DNA of 64,000 nucleotides, taken from positions 868,001 to 932,000 of the forward strand of contig JAWUZG010000014.1 of assembly GCA_036785705.1 (NCBI GenBank), given 5' to 3'. Source of the stretch: Acanthornis magna. Its lineage: Eukaryota > Chordata > Aves > Passeriformes > Acanthizidae. Position 1 is the first letter of the stretch. Each line of letters starts with the position of its first letter. Under the pieces are notes generated by a model, which saw nothing but the letters and a program-made list of their open reading frames with translations, was not told the origin of the DNA and did not search any database. A program made the position numbers and the translations under genes. Below are positions 33,317 through 43,900 of this stretch, piece by piece.

Positions 33317-33971
33317 ATGGATCCTGGGAAAGAAAAGCTGGAATCTCCCTCCTCCCTTGGAGAGCAGCAAGGGAATGGGAAGGAGGATGGGAAAAGGGAT
33401 TTTTCCAAGGGTGAGTTCTTGGGAATGTAGCTTTGATTCCCTAAAATTCCCCAAATCCTCCTCCCTGGAAAGTTCCCCACCCTCTACCCTTTGGAAAAAC
33501 CATTCCAAGTGGGTTTTTTAAATGTATTTTCCATTTTTTCGGGGGGATTCCCACCCGGAGTTCCAGGCATATCCTGCTTTTCCGGGAGTGCTGGCCCACC
33601 TGGAAATGCTGGAATTCCGGGCCCACTGGGAAGCTGTGGAGCAGGAGGAGAAGGAGCAGTGGGAAGAGAAGTTGGTTTTCCTGAAAGCCAAAATCCAGGA
33701 ATTGCAGCTCCAGTGGGATCGGCTCTGGGATAAACTGGAGCTGCTGGAAAAGGCGGTGAGGGAGGAATTCCAGGCTTTTCCAGGGAGATCCAGCTTGGGA
33801 TGAGCCTTGAGGTTTTTCCCAGGGATTTTTGTGACCACTCCTCCCTCTGGGCTTTTGTAGCAGCTCAGAAAAAGGGAATTCCGTCAGATCCAGCGCTCTC
33901 CAGTCCTCGGGAGGTGCTGGAGTGGAAAATCAGGAATCTCCAGGGCCTTCTCCAGGTTTTCCAGCTCACAG
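33317..33971 (+). pseudogene. CENPO: CENPO-like 5' gene fragment (three exons, apparent frameshift)
   Basis: CENP-O is a CCAN kinetochore subunit. Exon A 33317-33410 reads MDPGKEKLESPSSLGEQQGN and ends DFSK (donor GTGAGT). Exon B 33589-33755 reads VLAHLEMLEFRAHWEAVEQE and continues as coiled coil (donor GTGAGG). Exon C, from about 33861 to 33971, contains VLEWKIRNLQGLLQVFQLTG (donor GTAACG). VLAHLE.LE and LE.K..N....LQ...LTG are the matching CENP-O landmarks. Exon B ends in phase 0, but exon C's CENP-O frame needs phase 1, so one base seems lost or gained, perhaps in the A5 run near 33869. No later CENPO exon follows. Best read as a truncated duplicate. Confidence 0.6.
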
Positions 33972-33989
33972 GTAACGATCCCCTGGATT

Positions 33990-34800
33990 TCGGGAAAAGA
34001 ACTTCCCTATTTATCGGAGCCTTTGGGAAATGGTCCAATATATAGAGCAGGAATTCCCTGCTTGGGGAATTGGCAGGGATTCATGGACTGAGTGGTGGGA
34101 CTGGGAAAGTCATCCCAGGGAAGGAATTCTTGGGAATCAGGTGGTTTCCTTGGGAATGAGGGGGATGACTTGGGAATGAGGTGCTTTCCTTGGGAATTGG
34201 GTGGATAATTTGGGAATGAGCTGTTTTCCTTGGGAATTGAACCATTTCCTTGGGAATGAGGCATTTCCTCTTGGGAATTAGAGAATTTTCTTTGGGAATT
34301 AAACCATTTCATTGGGATTTAAAGAGCTTCCCTTGGGAATTGTATGGTTTCCTTGGGAATTGGGCATTTCCCTTGGGAATTAAATGGTTTCCATGGGAAT
34401 TAGAGAGTTTTCTTTGGGAATTAGGTGGTTTATATGGGAATTAGGTGGTTTCCTTGGGAATTGTGTGGTTTCCTTGGGAATTATGCAGGTATTTTGTGAA
34501 TTAGACAAATAGTGTGTAGTTTCCTTGGGAATTGGGTGGTTTTCTTGGGAATTAGACCACTAATTTGGGAATGAGGCAGTTTTCCTTGGGAATGAGGCAG
34601 TTTTCCATGGGAATTAGACAGATAATTTGGGATTGAGGCAGTTTCATTGGGAATTATCCAGTTCCCTTGGGAATGAAGCATTTCTCTTGGGAATGAGGCA
34701 GTTTCCTTGGGAATTAGAGAGTTTTCCTTGGGAATTAGAGAGTTTTCCATGGGAATTAGGTGGTTTATATGAGAATTGTGTGGTTTATTAACATGAGAGT
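33990..34800. repeat. TTCCTTGGGAATTAGGTGGT minisatellite
   Basis: About 20-bp units built around CCTTGGGAAT, degenerate, directly after the CENPO-like fragment. No gene seen. Confidence 0.9.
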
Positions 34801-34809
34801 TTATTAACT

Positions 34810-35280
34810 GTTGGTGGAATTCCAGGAATTCTGGGATGGATTGGGGTGGAAGGAACTTAAAGGTTTCTGATCCTAAGAACGTCCTAAGAACCCCAGGATG
34901 GTGGGAAATATTCCCCAAAAAAAGGTGGATGTTCCCAGCTGGATTGGCTCGGTGCTGTCGGGGGAGTTCCGGGATGGACTGGGTTGGAAGAGATGTAAAG
35001 GTACCCGATCCTAAAAATGTCCTAAGACCCCAAAAATGGTGGGAAATATTCCCAAAAAAGCCAAATGTTCCTGGCCGGATCAGCTCAGCGCCGTCACTGG
35101 AATTCCAGGAATTCTGGGATGGGGTGGAAGGGATTGGAGCTCGGCCCGGTCCGTGCCGGGGCAGGGATGGATTCCTTGGGAAGGGCTCGGGTGGGTGAAG
35201 GCACCACGGGGCCACCAGCGCTGGGGACACCTTGGGCTGAAGCCACCAGTGATGGGTGACAGTTTTGGGGCTGAAGCCAC
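34810..35280. repeat. Tandem 120-140 bp repeat with CR1-like core
   Basis: Two clear copies and a third partial copy of GGAATTCCAGGAATTCTGGG...GTGGAAGG...TTAAAGGTTTC...GGTGGGAAATATTCCC. The GTTGGAAG...TTAAAG phrase is reminiscent of CR1 3' ends. No gene seen. Confidence 0.6.
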
Positions 35281-35299
35281 CACGGTCCATAACCATCAC

Positions 35300-36182
35300 A
35301 TTTACATCTGCTCAGTGCTTGGGACAGCACAAATCTACACCTTCTTCATTTGAAACGTTTCCTTTTTTGCAGATTGTGACACCTGCACTACTATGTACAA
35401 ATACAGAAAAATCAACTGAACTTTAAAAATTAAATTTATTCTAAGTTGCTACACCCATGCTGACAATATATAAATATAAAAATATAAAATGAAATTTTAA
35501 AAAACTAATTTATTGTTACAATCATGCTATGGAAATATACACAAACAACTTCCATTGAAGAAATTAAATAATAATGCAACCCTCTACAAGCACTCACTAT
35601 ACACAAAGATCAACTGAAGTTTAACAATTTCATTTATTACATATTACGAAAACTGTACAGCCCATATAGAAATATAAAAATATCTGTATCCCTCTCTAAA
35701 TAACCCTAAGCCTAGAACTAAATAACTAGAATGACAGAAATATGCAACTCCATAGATATTTAAATAGAAATAACTACATATATACCCAAAAGAATATAGA
35801 GTGTAAATATGTATTAAGTTTCCCATATTACATACAACTACACATATAAAAATATATACATAAGAAACATCCATATCAATATATAAATTTCAATGTACTA
35901 ATATAAAAATCCATATAACTCCATCAATAGACCTATACAAATATACAAGTTTGTACATATGCAGACAACTAAACACAGGAAAATAACAACATTCATCTAG
36001 AAACAGAACTGGGTAAATGTATATATACATATAACTACATATATATGTATATACATGCACATACAGATATATATAACAACAGATATAAATACAGCTAGAT
36101 ATATAAATATACCTATACAAATAACAATCTTCATATGTAACTATTCCTATTCTTACAAATATCTAAGTGCTCCTCTACACAT
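35300..36182. other. AT-rich 3'UTR-like block
   Basis: About 0.9 kb of TATAAATA/ACAACTACATATA sequence with several minus-strand AATAAA motifs. It starts with CAGCACAAATCTACACC and is shared with 45180-45930, so it is probably the old 3' flank of the HSF5-like gene copy to its right. Confidence 0.55.
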
Positions 36183-36770
36183 CTATAAACAGAACTCAAT
36201 CAGGAGGGATTCCAGCCCTGGAATGGTCACAGGCTCTCCCTCGGTCTCTTCCTCCTGTGCAGCACAGCCCTCCTGGACAGGGACAGCAGGTGGGACATCT
36301 GGGAAGCCAAGGGAACACGGAGTCAGTATGGGGACGTTTCCCTTGGCAGCAGCTGCACTTGTGTCAGGGGAGAGAAAATCTCCGAGGCTCCCCAGGAGGG
36401 TTAGAAAGCAAAAGCAGGCGGAGCGGGCCAGGCTGCTGTGAGCGCAGCCCCGGCAGGACTGTCCCACAGCCCCCGGCAGCCCGGGGGGCACAGGCGGCAC
36501 AGCTGCCGGGCCCTGCCGGCACAGCTGCCTTGCCCAAGGACAGCCCCTGGGCCAGCCGGGGCAGCTGCGCTGAGCAGCCCCAGCACGGGCAGGGCCCGCT
36601 CCTGCCCAGCCGGGCAGTGCCCACGGCCAAAGCCCGCGCCACCCTCAGCCCCAGCCTGCCTCGCCGGCCCTGGGGCCTCACCCAGGCTCTCGGGCGGCAG
36701 CAGCAGCAGCTCCCCGCTCACTGCTTTTGCTGGTGGCCTTCAGCTTCTCCCTGATGGCTCTCCTCACTGT
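36183..36770 (-). pseudogene. HSF5-like 3' remnant lacking the DNA-binding domain
   Basis: Nearly matches 45935-46365 of the HSF5-like gene. The exon 2 frame reads SPDTSAAAAKGNVPILTPCS and continues to GEPVTIPGLESLLIEFCL before a stop. The similarity ends near 36650, before the DNA-binding domain, so this copy has no functional head exon. Confidence 0.7.
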
Positions 36771-36879
36771 CTGATGTTCTCAGGGATGTTCAGGGCAGCT
36801 GTGGCAAAAGTGGAGGCTCTGGAATTGGTTCCAAGGCCTGGCAGAGCTGCAGTCCTGGACCCCTCTGTGCTCCCTGCTG

Positions 36880-37440
36880 GCTCCCTCCATCCCCTCAGCC
36901 CCGCCATCCCCTCAGCAAACCCGCAGCCCCCCCAGGCCCTTCAGCCCCCTCAGCCCCATCCAGTCCCCTTAGACCTGCCACCCCTCTCAGCTCCCTCCAG
37001 ACCCCTCAGTTCTTGCCATCCCAATCAGAGCTCCCACTTCCCTCAGTCCCACCACCCCCCTTAGTCTGTGCCACTTCCCTGTCCTCTAAGCCCCCACCAT
37101 CCCCCTTGGTTCCCCAGAAACCACAGTGCCACCATCCCCCTTTCCTCCCCCACACCCCTCAGCCCCACCAGGACCTCAAGGTCTCTGTCCCTTCAGTGTC
37201 ACCTCTGCTCAGCCCCCTCAGCCCCTGTGTCTCACCGTCCTTCAGCAGCTCCTCAGGGGAGAGTGCCTGGGGCCACCGGCAGCTCCCAGCGCTCCAGGGA
37301 CACCTGGGGCTGGAACTGCTGCTCTGCCCGGCCCGGCTGCCAGCTCGGAGCCAGCACAGGAAGAGGGGACAGAGGGGCACAGCAGGAAAAGCAAGAGGTG
37401 AGAGAGGGAGCAAAGCAGGGAAGGAGGTTAAAATGCAGCT
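36880..37440. other. C-rich degenerate repeat and unassigned GC-rich sequence
   Basis: 36880-37240 is a loose CCCCTCAGCCCCACCATCCC repeat. 37240-37440 is GC-rich without a recognised domain. 37440-37740 returns to AT-rich TATAAATATAACTA sequence. Confidence 0.5.
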
Positions 37441-37739
37441 TATACTCATACAAAACCTAATCTATACATCTAAATACCCATATGCCTATAACTACATAAA
37501 TATAACTATGCACATTTATCAATAAAACTATGTGCATTTATAAATTATACTATACGGATGTATAAACCTAACTACACATTCATAAATATATCTACATATA
37601 TAAAAATACAAAATTTTGTAAATACAAAGATTTCTCTAAATATAAATCTAACAGTACAGATCTATAAATATAACCATAAGACATAAATACAACTATATCA
37701 ATGTATAAATATTAACTACAGAATCTATACATGTATCTA

Positions 37740-37935
37740 TAGACAGAGGGATTGCACCTGCCTGATGTTCACAGGCTCTCCCTCTGTCTCTTGCTCCCAG
37801 GCAGGGCAGCCCTCCTGGAATGGTAGATCAGATGGATAACTGGGAAGCAAAGGGAAACACTGAGTCAATATTGGCACTTGTGCACGTTTCCCTTTGGCAG
37901 CAATTGTCCTTCTATCAGGGATTATACAAGATGGA
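37740..37935 (-). pseudogene. More decayed copy of the HSF5-like terminal exon
   Basis: TTCACAGGCTCTCCCTCTGT, GGGAAGCAAAGGGAAACAC and CGTTTCCCTTTGGCAGCA align in order with the HSF5-like exon 2 region, with many changes and no intact frame. Confidence 0.55.
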
Positions 37936-38169
37936 CTTAGAGGCAGATTCTCACTTGAGAATTGGAGGCCTGCTCTTTAAAGAACAGGGATCCTTCCAAG
38001 TTTTCCAATCTGTGTAAAATATTGAAATATCCCAATAAAATCTCAGCACTCAGAGTGCAAAGGTCACCTCTAAAAAAGTGGCCTCTCAATGGAAACCTCA
38101 TCTTGGTACATGTCACTATAAATCTATAGAAACAGACCTAGAGGGAGAGGGGTTCCAGCTGCCCCATCT

Positions 38170-41100
38170 TCACAGGCTCTCCCTCGGCCGCTCTGTCCCT
38201 CGCAGAGCCATCCTCCTGCAGGGGTGCAGCACATGGGCACGGAGGAAGCCAAGGGCTGCAGAGCCCTGCAGAGCTGCCATGGAGCTCTTGCCAAGCCCTG
38301 GGCAGCAGCAGCCCTTGCCGGCCCTTGCCAGCGCCTTGGACTGACTTGGGGCAGTGTGGAGAGAAAGGTGGGCAGCTGAGCCTGGCACATCCATACCTGA
38401 GCTTCTTGGCCTGCCGAAGCTTCCTGCACTTGTCCTTGCTCTGTCTTCGTCCTCTTCCTGTCTGGGTGGCATTCTGTGTCTCCTGGCCAGGCCTCTTCTC
38501 TCCGTCGTTTCCTTCTCTTTTTCTCATCCTGGGGGTAGCAGCCTACAAGGCTTTAGCAGCAAAGTGTGATTAGAGAGGCAAAGGCAGGAGCCATGAGCTA
38601 AGTCCCTTCTTGTCGGAAGCAATGTGGGCTCCTTTTACCTTCCTGATGCAGAAGGGCTCATCAGGGCTTCGGCCTTTGCCAGCAACTCTGTGGAGCTCCT
38701 CTGGGGTTTTGGAGACAAAACTGGAGGTGCCTAAAGCAAAATTGTGGAGGTGAAAGGAGGTAAGAGACAGCCTGGAGAAGGAAGGCAGCAATTGGCAAAT
38801 CGCCCCCTTAGCTCCACAGAGAATGTGCTGCCTTACATCAGCCTCCTCTGAGCAGCACAGCACAGCTGCCCCCAAAGAGCCTGGAGGCAGCTGGGATGGG
38901 CTGGGGTGGGAGCAGAAGGCCTCGAAAGGTGACAGCTCCCCCCTCCCTCTTTAACTTGCAAGTATTTTGTGCGCTGGTGAAGCAGTGCCTAAAGCATTGG
39001 GCAAGCAACCTGCGCAGTTTTTGCTAGCATGTGTCAGTGTGGGGGAGCAGGGGAGAAAGGAAGGCCCAAGGCTGCAGGGCTGGGGTGTCAGCAGGAGGCA
39101 CGGCAGCTCCTCGGCCTCTCGAGAGTGCCCACCTGTCCAGGCAGTGTGTTGAGCGTTGTGCCAGGCTTTGTGCAGCTGCCATACCTCTGCTCTTGGGGCC
39201 TCCAGCACCGTGGCCTCTCCTCCATCTTCCTGCTGGGTGTCTGGCACAGAGGGGGATGCATCCACACTTCTTCTTCCCTGCGGCTCCTCCTCTGCTCTGT
39301 CTGCAGGGCCACTTTGCTCTTCCTGGCCCAGCTCTAGAAAGCAAAAGCCTGTGCGGCAAAGTGACTTGGAAGACAAGGACACAAAATGCAAAACCTTGGG
39401 GAAGCCCTACACTGCACTGCTTGTCCTCTTGATACTGAGACTTCTGGGAGCCTGAGTCCCTGGTTGGGACAAGCCTCTGCTCCTGCTCGTACCTGTGGAT
39501 GTGTCCATGGGTGCTGGGGTGTCCTCTGGGCCAGGCATCTCCTCAGCAAAGATGTCGTCCAAGTTCTCAATCATAAAGGCCACCAGCTCGTTCACCTGCA
39601 CACAGGAAAGCCTTGCTCTCAGCCCTGGGGTCTGACAGTGTGCCAAGCAGCACCTGCCATCACTGCTGAGCCTTGCCTCTGCACACAAGGCACTGCCTCT
39701 TGCAGGGGCAGCTCTTGCAGGCAGCTCCTGCACCAGCCTTGGCTGCAGAGAGGCGCTGCCAGGCACAGGCACCTCTGGGCAGCCAAGCTGCCGTGGGCCG
39801 GCCAGGCTGCAGCCGGCTGCTGAGGACAGCATTACCTTCTTGTTCTCAGCCAACATGGCCTCGAGCTCCAGCTGCTCCTCCTGGGGTGGGCTCAGCAGGT
39901 TTGGCCCCAGGCAGGTGGCCAGGTTGCTGCAGGTCATTCTGCTGGTGGACACGTGCTGGCTGATGTGTCTGAGCAGTGCCAGCAGCTGCCTGAGGAGGAG
40001 CAGGTTTGCCGCGGGCAACTCCTTGGCCACCCTGAGGGAACGGGAAGGCAGTGTCCATCAGCAGGCTCATGTTGCCCACGGCCATCCCTAGAGCTGGCCC
40101 GAGGCAAGGGGCAGCCAGCGGCGGAGTTGTGCAGCTTAGCAGGTGCTCTCAGCCAGCAGTCAGGGCTCCTGTGCTCCCGCGGGAAGGATGCAGGGCATTG
40201 CTTCCCAGCTCCTGATTTCCGCCAAGGCCACAGAGGGGAAGGCTCCCTGTGCATATCCCCAAAATCAGGCACCCAGCCAGCAGCAGTGAGCAGCCCAAAA
40301 ACATGGCCTTTTCAGGAGAGCATCCCCTTCCAGGTGAGTGCCAGTCTTCCAGCGCTGCCTGCTGCAGAGCTGGAAGCTGCTGCCCACACTTACCCTCGGA
40401 GCTGACAGATCTTGTCCTCCCTGCTGGCCATCTGCATCGCTGCCATCCAGTCCTCGTAGAGGTTGGTGACGAGGAGCTTGGAGGGGATGCTTCTCAGGAA
40501 GTCCTGCAATGTCAAGGGCTGCCGGTGAACCTTGGGCGATGGCGGCCTAGGCAGGAGCCTTTGCGGCTGCAGGGCAGGAGGGCTCACCTTGAGGACCATG
40601 GCCAGCAGCAGAACCGGCTGGCTTGCCATGTCGATGGGCAGGCCGTGGTCCAAGGCCTGCCGCAGCTCCTGACAGGCTGTGGCACTCTCCACTCTCCTGA
40701 AGATGCCTTCTGTGTTGGGCCCTTGCTCATGCAGAACAGCCAGCAGCTCCTGCAGGAGAGGCAGGAGGGCAGGGATGTGTGTGAGGAGCTGCCCTTTGCC
40801 CAGTGCAGTGGCCGGGGCCAGAGGTCTGCCCCAGCCTGGGCTCCCTGCCTTGTGCGGCAAAGGGGTCAGGAGCAGGAGCCTGAGGCACGGCTGAAGAGCC
40901 CTGTGGCCTGTGGCTGGGGGACATGCGTGGGGACACTGTGGGCAAAGCAGCAGCCAGAGGGAGGCATGGGCAGCCCCTGTGTGGGCTGCCTTACCTGGAT
41001 GGGCCGGGGCAGCACAGTGCCATCCTCTGTGCAGACGGCTGCCAGGGGCTGCCCAAAGAGCGCCCTGCTGCAGCCGGAGCCCTCCTGCCCTGGAGCCCGG

Positions 41101-42289
41101 GCAGCCCCAGCTGGGCCCCGCCGTAGAGCAAAGGGCCATGGCAGCCACCTCCTCCTCATCCTGCCACTGCCACCGGTCCCTGCTGCTGCAGAGGGGAAGA
41201 GACCCAAAGGCCGTCGGTGGAGACCCAAAGGCCAACGCTGCTGCAGTTTCCCCTGCCCTGCCCTGCCCTGCCCTGCCCTGCCCTGCCCTACCCTGCCCTT
41301 GTCCAAGCTGTGGGCAGCAGCACAGGCTCTCTGTCCCTGCACAACCACCTCCAGTGGCCACGGTCCTGCGGGTGCCTTTGCCCGCCCACTGGACATCCTT
41401 CCTCAGGGTGCCACAGCTGCACAGCCACACTCACAGTGCAAGGGAGTGCAGCTCAGCCACAGCAGGAGGTTGCCTTTGCTTCCCAAACTCACCTGGCAAG
41501 AGGTCAAGTTGTCCTCCATCGCTGGACGGGGCCACCGCAGGTCCTTGCTGGGGATCAGCCTGCAAGAACCAAGGCATGCTCACAGAGCAGCCCCAGAGCT
41601 CAAAGGGCCACCAGCCAGCAGCCACCCAGCCCCAGCAGTGTGAGCGTGGCCGAGCTGGCAGCCTGTGCCCTGCCGGCCTCTCTGCCCTGCCCAGCAGCAG
41701 TGCTGCCGCTGGCAGCAGCAAGGACACGCCGGCATGGCCAGTGGCTCCCCAATGCCTCTGCTTGCCCCATGGCACCAGGGAGCCTTGCTTTCTCCTGCAC
41801 GAGTTCCCTCCACTGTCTGTGCCTCCCTGGCACCGCAGCACGGCTGGAGGGGGTGGGCTGAAAGGCAGCCCTCCTCACCTTCTCCAGGTCTGCAATCAGC
41901 CTCTCCACCTGTGTGGCACTCAGTGTCCTGCCCTGGGCAAGAGAGAGGGAGGGCAAGAAGGTGAGTAGTGACGCCTCTGCGACTCGGCTTGGCTCGGAGC
42001 AGTGCTCAGGCCCAGAGCCCAGAGCAGAGACACTCACTGCACGGCAGCGGCTCAACTCCTTCTCTAGCGGTTCTATGGATGGGACACAGGTCACTCGGGC
42101 TCTCTGGGTCCTGTACAGAGGGAAAAAGGGTGGCAGAGATTTGGGTGAGCCCCAAGCCACGTGTGCTCACTTGTCAGGCAGCTGTGCCCGACCACTGCCC
42201 GTAGCCACAGGGGCAGCTCTCCCCAGCTGAGGCGCCATGCTGCCACTGCATCCACCCCCCTGCAGCTGCAGCAGCAGCAGCAGCAGCAG

Positions 42290-42320
<31 letters not shown>

Positions 42321-43356
42321 TTACCTCTGTAGTGTGCCCACCCACAGCTCCTTCAGCGCCTGGCAGCTGCGGACACAGAGGAGAACCAGTGTCAGGCCCT
42401 GCTGTTCCCCAGCCCCTGGGCAGACACGCGCACCCGCAGAGCCCTGCCCCGTGGCCAGGGACACAAGGGCAGGACAAAGGCCTGTGGTGGGGGCAGGACT
42501 GAGGTGCTGCCCAAGCCCTGGCTCCCTGTGGGCTGCCAGAGCAGTAGCTTTTGCCCCTCCTTTCTGGTAACCAAAAGGTGACTGGGGGACACAGGCCACT
42601 CCCTGACCAAGCTCTGCATGGAGGGCAGCGGCCATAGCAAGGGTGGCAAATCTCTCCTGCTTCCCATGGCTGGGAACCTCTCCTGCCCTGCCACAGCACG
42701 TGGCTCCACGACTCACCCAAAGGTGGCAATGCACGAACCACTGGGCCAGACGAGGATGATGGAGGACACATCCTCATGGCTGCCTTGCTGCAGCTGCTGC
42801 TCTTCTCCCTGCAGTGCTGCCTCATTCCCGGCGCTCAGCACCCACAGCTGGTCCAGGGCCAGGCAGAGCCGTGGGCGCAGGGTGGTGCCTCGGCTGCAGA
42901 GAGCAGAGGAAAGCAGTGAGGGGCACGTGGCCTCCCTGGCGTCCCTCGGGGCAGAGCCCTGGCGTGTCCCCCCTTCCCCCGCCAACATTGGCACAGACAT
43001 GGGCACATCCAGCACCAAGGGGCTGGGGCCTGGGGCTTAGGCCAGGCTGGCTGTGGCCTGGCACAGGGACAGGGATGGGGCAAAGGCGGCTGGGCCCTGA
43101 GGCTCTTACTGCAGCTTGGCGACCACCAGCTCATCCTGGAGGAGGAGAAGGTGCCTCTCACTCCTCTTTGGGCCGTGGCTCAGAACCACGTCTGAGCTCA
43201 GCATGGCCTCGTCGCTGCTGAGAACCTTCCTGCAGAGCAGAGAGTGGCGGCTATGAGCAAGGAGGCCCCTTCTGCTGCGGGACCCGGCCATGGCCCTGTG
43301 TCCCCGAGCTATGGGGGAGCTCACCTGGAGCAGAAACAGCTCCCGGCCTGGCCCAT
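38170..43356 (-). CDS. ARHGAP20-like Rho GTPase-activating protein, complete 16-exon gene
   Basis: Exons (minus): 43325-43356, 43110-43229, 42717-42893, 42325-42366, 42038-42110, 41879-41932, 41493-41559, 40995-41110, 40588-40749, 40394-40503, 39836-40031, 39493-39595, 39185-39333, 38639-38730, 38397-38528, 38170-38215. All phases join to 556 codons plus TGA. Exons 2-4 form a PH domain (ERHLLLLQDELVVAKL ... IILVWPSGSCIATF). Exons 8-12 form RhoGAP: LFGQPLAAVC, then GIFRR (arginine finger), DFLRSIPSKLLV, and CSNLATCLGPNLLSP (catalytic Asn). The order and motifs match ARHGAP20, without an obvious Ras-association domain or long tail. The start MGQAGSC fits an N-myristoylation/palmitoylation signal. 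It should stimulate GTP hydrolysis by a Rho-family GTPase at a membrane (inference). Exons 11-16 are amplified at 49.7-64 kb. Confidence 0.85.
39596..39835 (-). other. Highly conserved 240-nt open intron (RhoGAP exons 11-12)
   Basis: This intron is a multiple of three, has no in-frame stop and recurs almost unchanged in six array units (51253-51492, 53361-53600, 56555-56794, 58663-58902, 60729-60968, 62795-63034). I count 3 differences in 240 against the last unit, versus about 30 in the adjacent 196-nt exon. Retained, it would add about 80 residues (starting VMLSSAAGCSLAGPRQLGC). Confidence 0.85.
39731..39795. ncRNA. Predicted hairpin within the conserved RhoGAP intron
   Basis: Arms CACCAGC-C-TTGGCTGC and GCAGCCAA-GCTG-CC-GTG enclose AGAGG/CCTCT and TGCC/GGCA around a 7-nt loop. 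This gives about 24 paired bases over 65 nt, with small bulges. Present in all seven intron copies with at most one or two stem changes. It could be RNA structure or simple GC-rich inverted repetition; no mature product is implied. Confidence 0.35.
41250..41300. repeat. CCCTG pentamer microsatellite
   Basis: About nine tandem CCCTG units, with one CCCTA variant, in the intron between exons 7 and 8 of the ARHGAP20-like gene. Confidence 0.9.
42267..42320. repeat. CAG/CTG trinucleotide repeat next to a splice donor
   Basis: About 17 CAG units with one CAC interruption. On the gene strand CTG repeats begin 3-4 bases after the exon 4 donor GTAAGC. Confidence 0.92.
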
Positions 43357-43449
43357 CCTGCCTGGCACAGGAGGACCCTGGCCCTGCCGCAAGGTCACAG
43401 GCTTGTCCCTGACAGCGAGGATGGCAAGCGGGATGTCAGGACTGGGCTG

Positions 43450-43900
43450 ATGTCGCTTTATCAGAGCCTTTTATCTGCCAAATTGATCAAGAAACACCAC
43501 AGCTCTTGGCTGCTGCTGCCGCCTCTCGTGGACGCTGAGTCCAACTGACCAACGGTCCAAGCCCAACGGAGCCTGGCCTGGGCAGTTGGGGTGGGGCAGT
43601 GGGGGTGGGGCTTCCTGCCGGGCCCGGCCAAGGGCGGCTCTGCCCGCGGCAGCTCCGAGCTGGACACACACGAGGCCAAGGCTCAGCTCCCTCCAGCTGC
43701 TGCCAAGGCTTTGCCTCCTGCAGCCCTGCCTGCAGTCAGCTGCCTTGGGCTCCAGAGGGGCACTTTGGTGGGAAGGTTCCTCTAGCGCTCGGCTTGGGCT
43801 CAGGGCCTGTTGTTGAGGCCTTCATCCTCCAGTGTTTTGTGGTGCAAATCAATGCCCTGGAGAGCTGGAAACAAACAAGCCCCTCTCTAGCCCATTTCAC
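43450..43900. other. Upstream flank of the ARHGAP20-like gene
   Basis: GC-rich sequence upstream of the exon 1 ATG with no recognised domain. It may hold the promoter or 5'UTR; no specific element is convincing. Confidence 0.35.

Noticed and set aside
40249..41968. 464- and 352-codon plus-strand frames
   Set aside because: Antisense shadows of the GC-rich ARHGAP20-like exons and introns; no domain, while the minus strand has phased RhoGAP exons.
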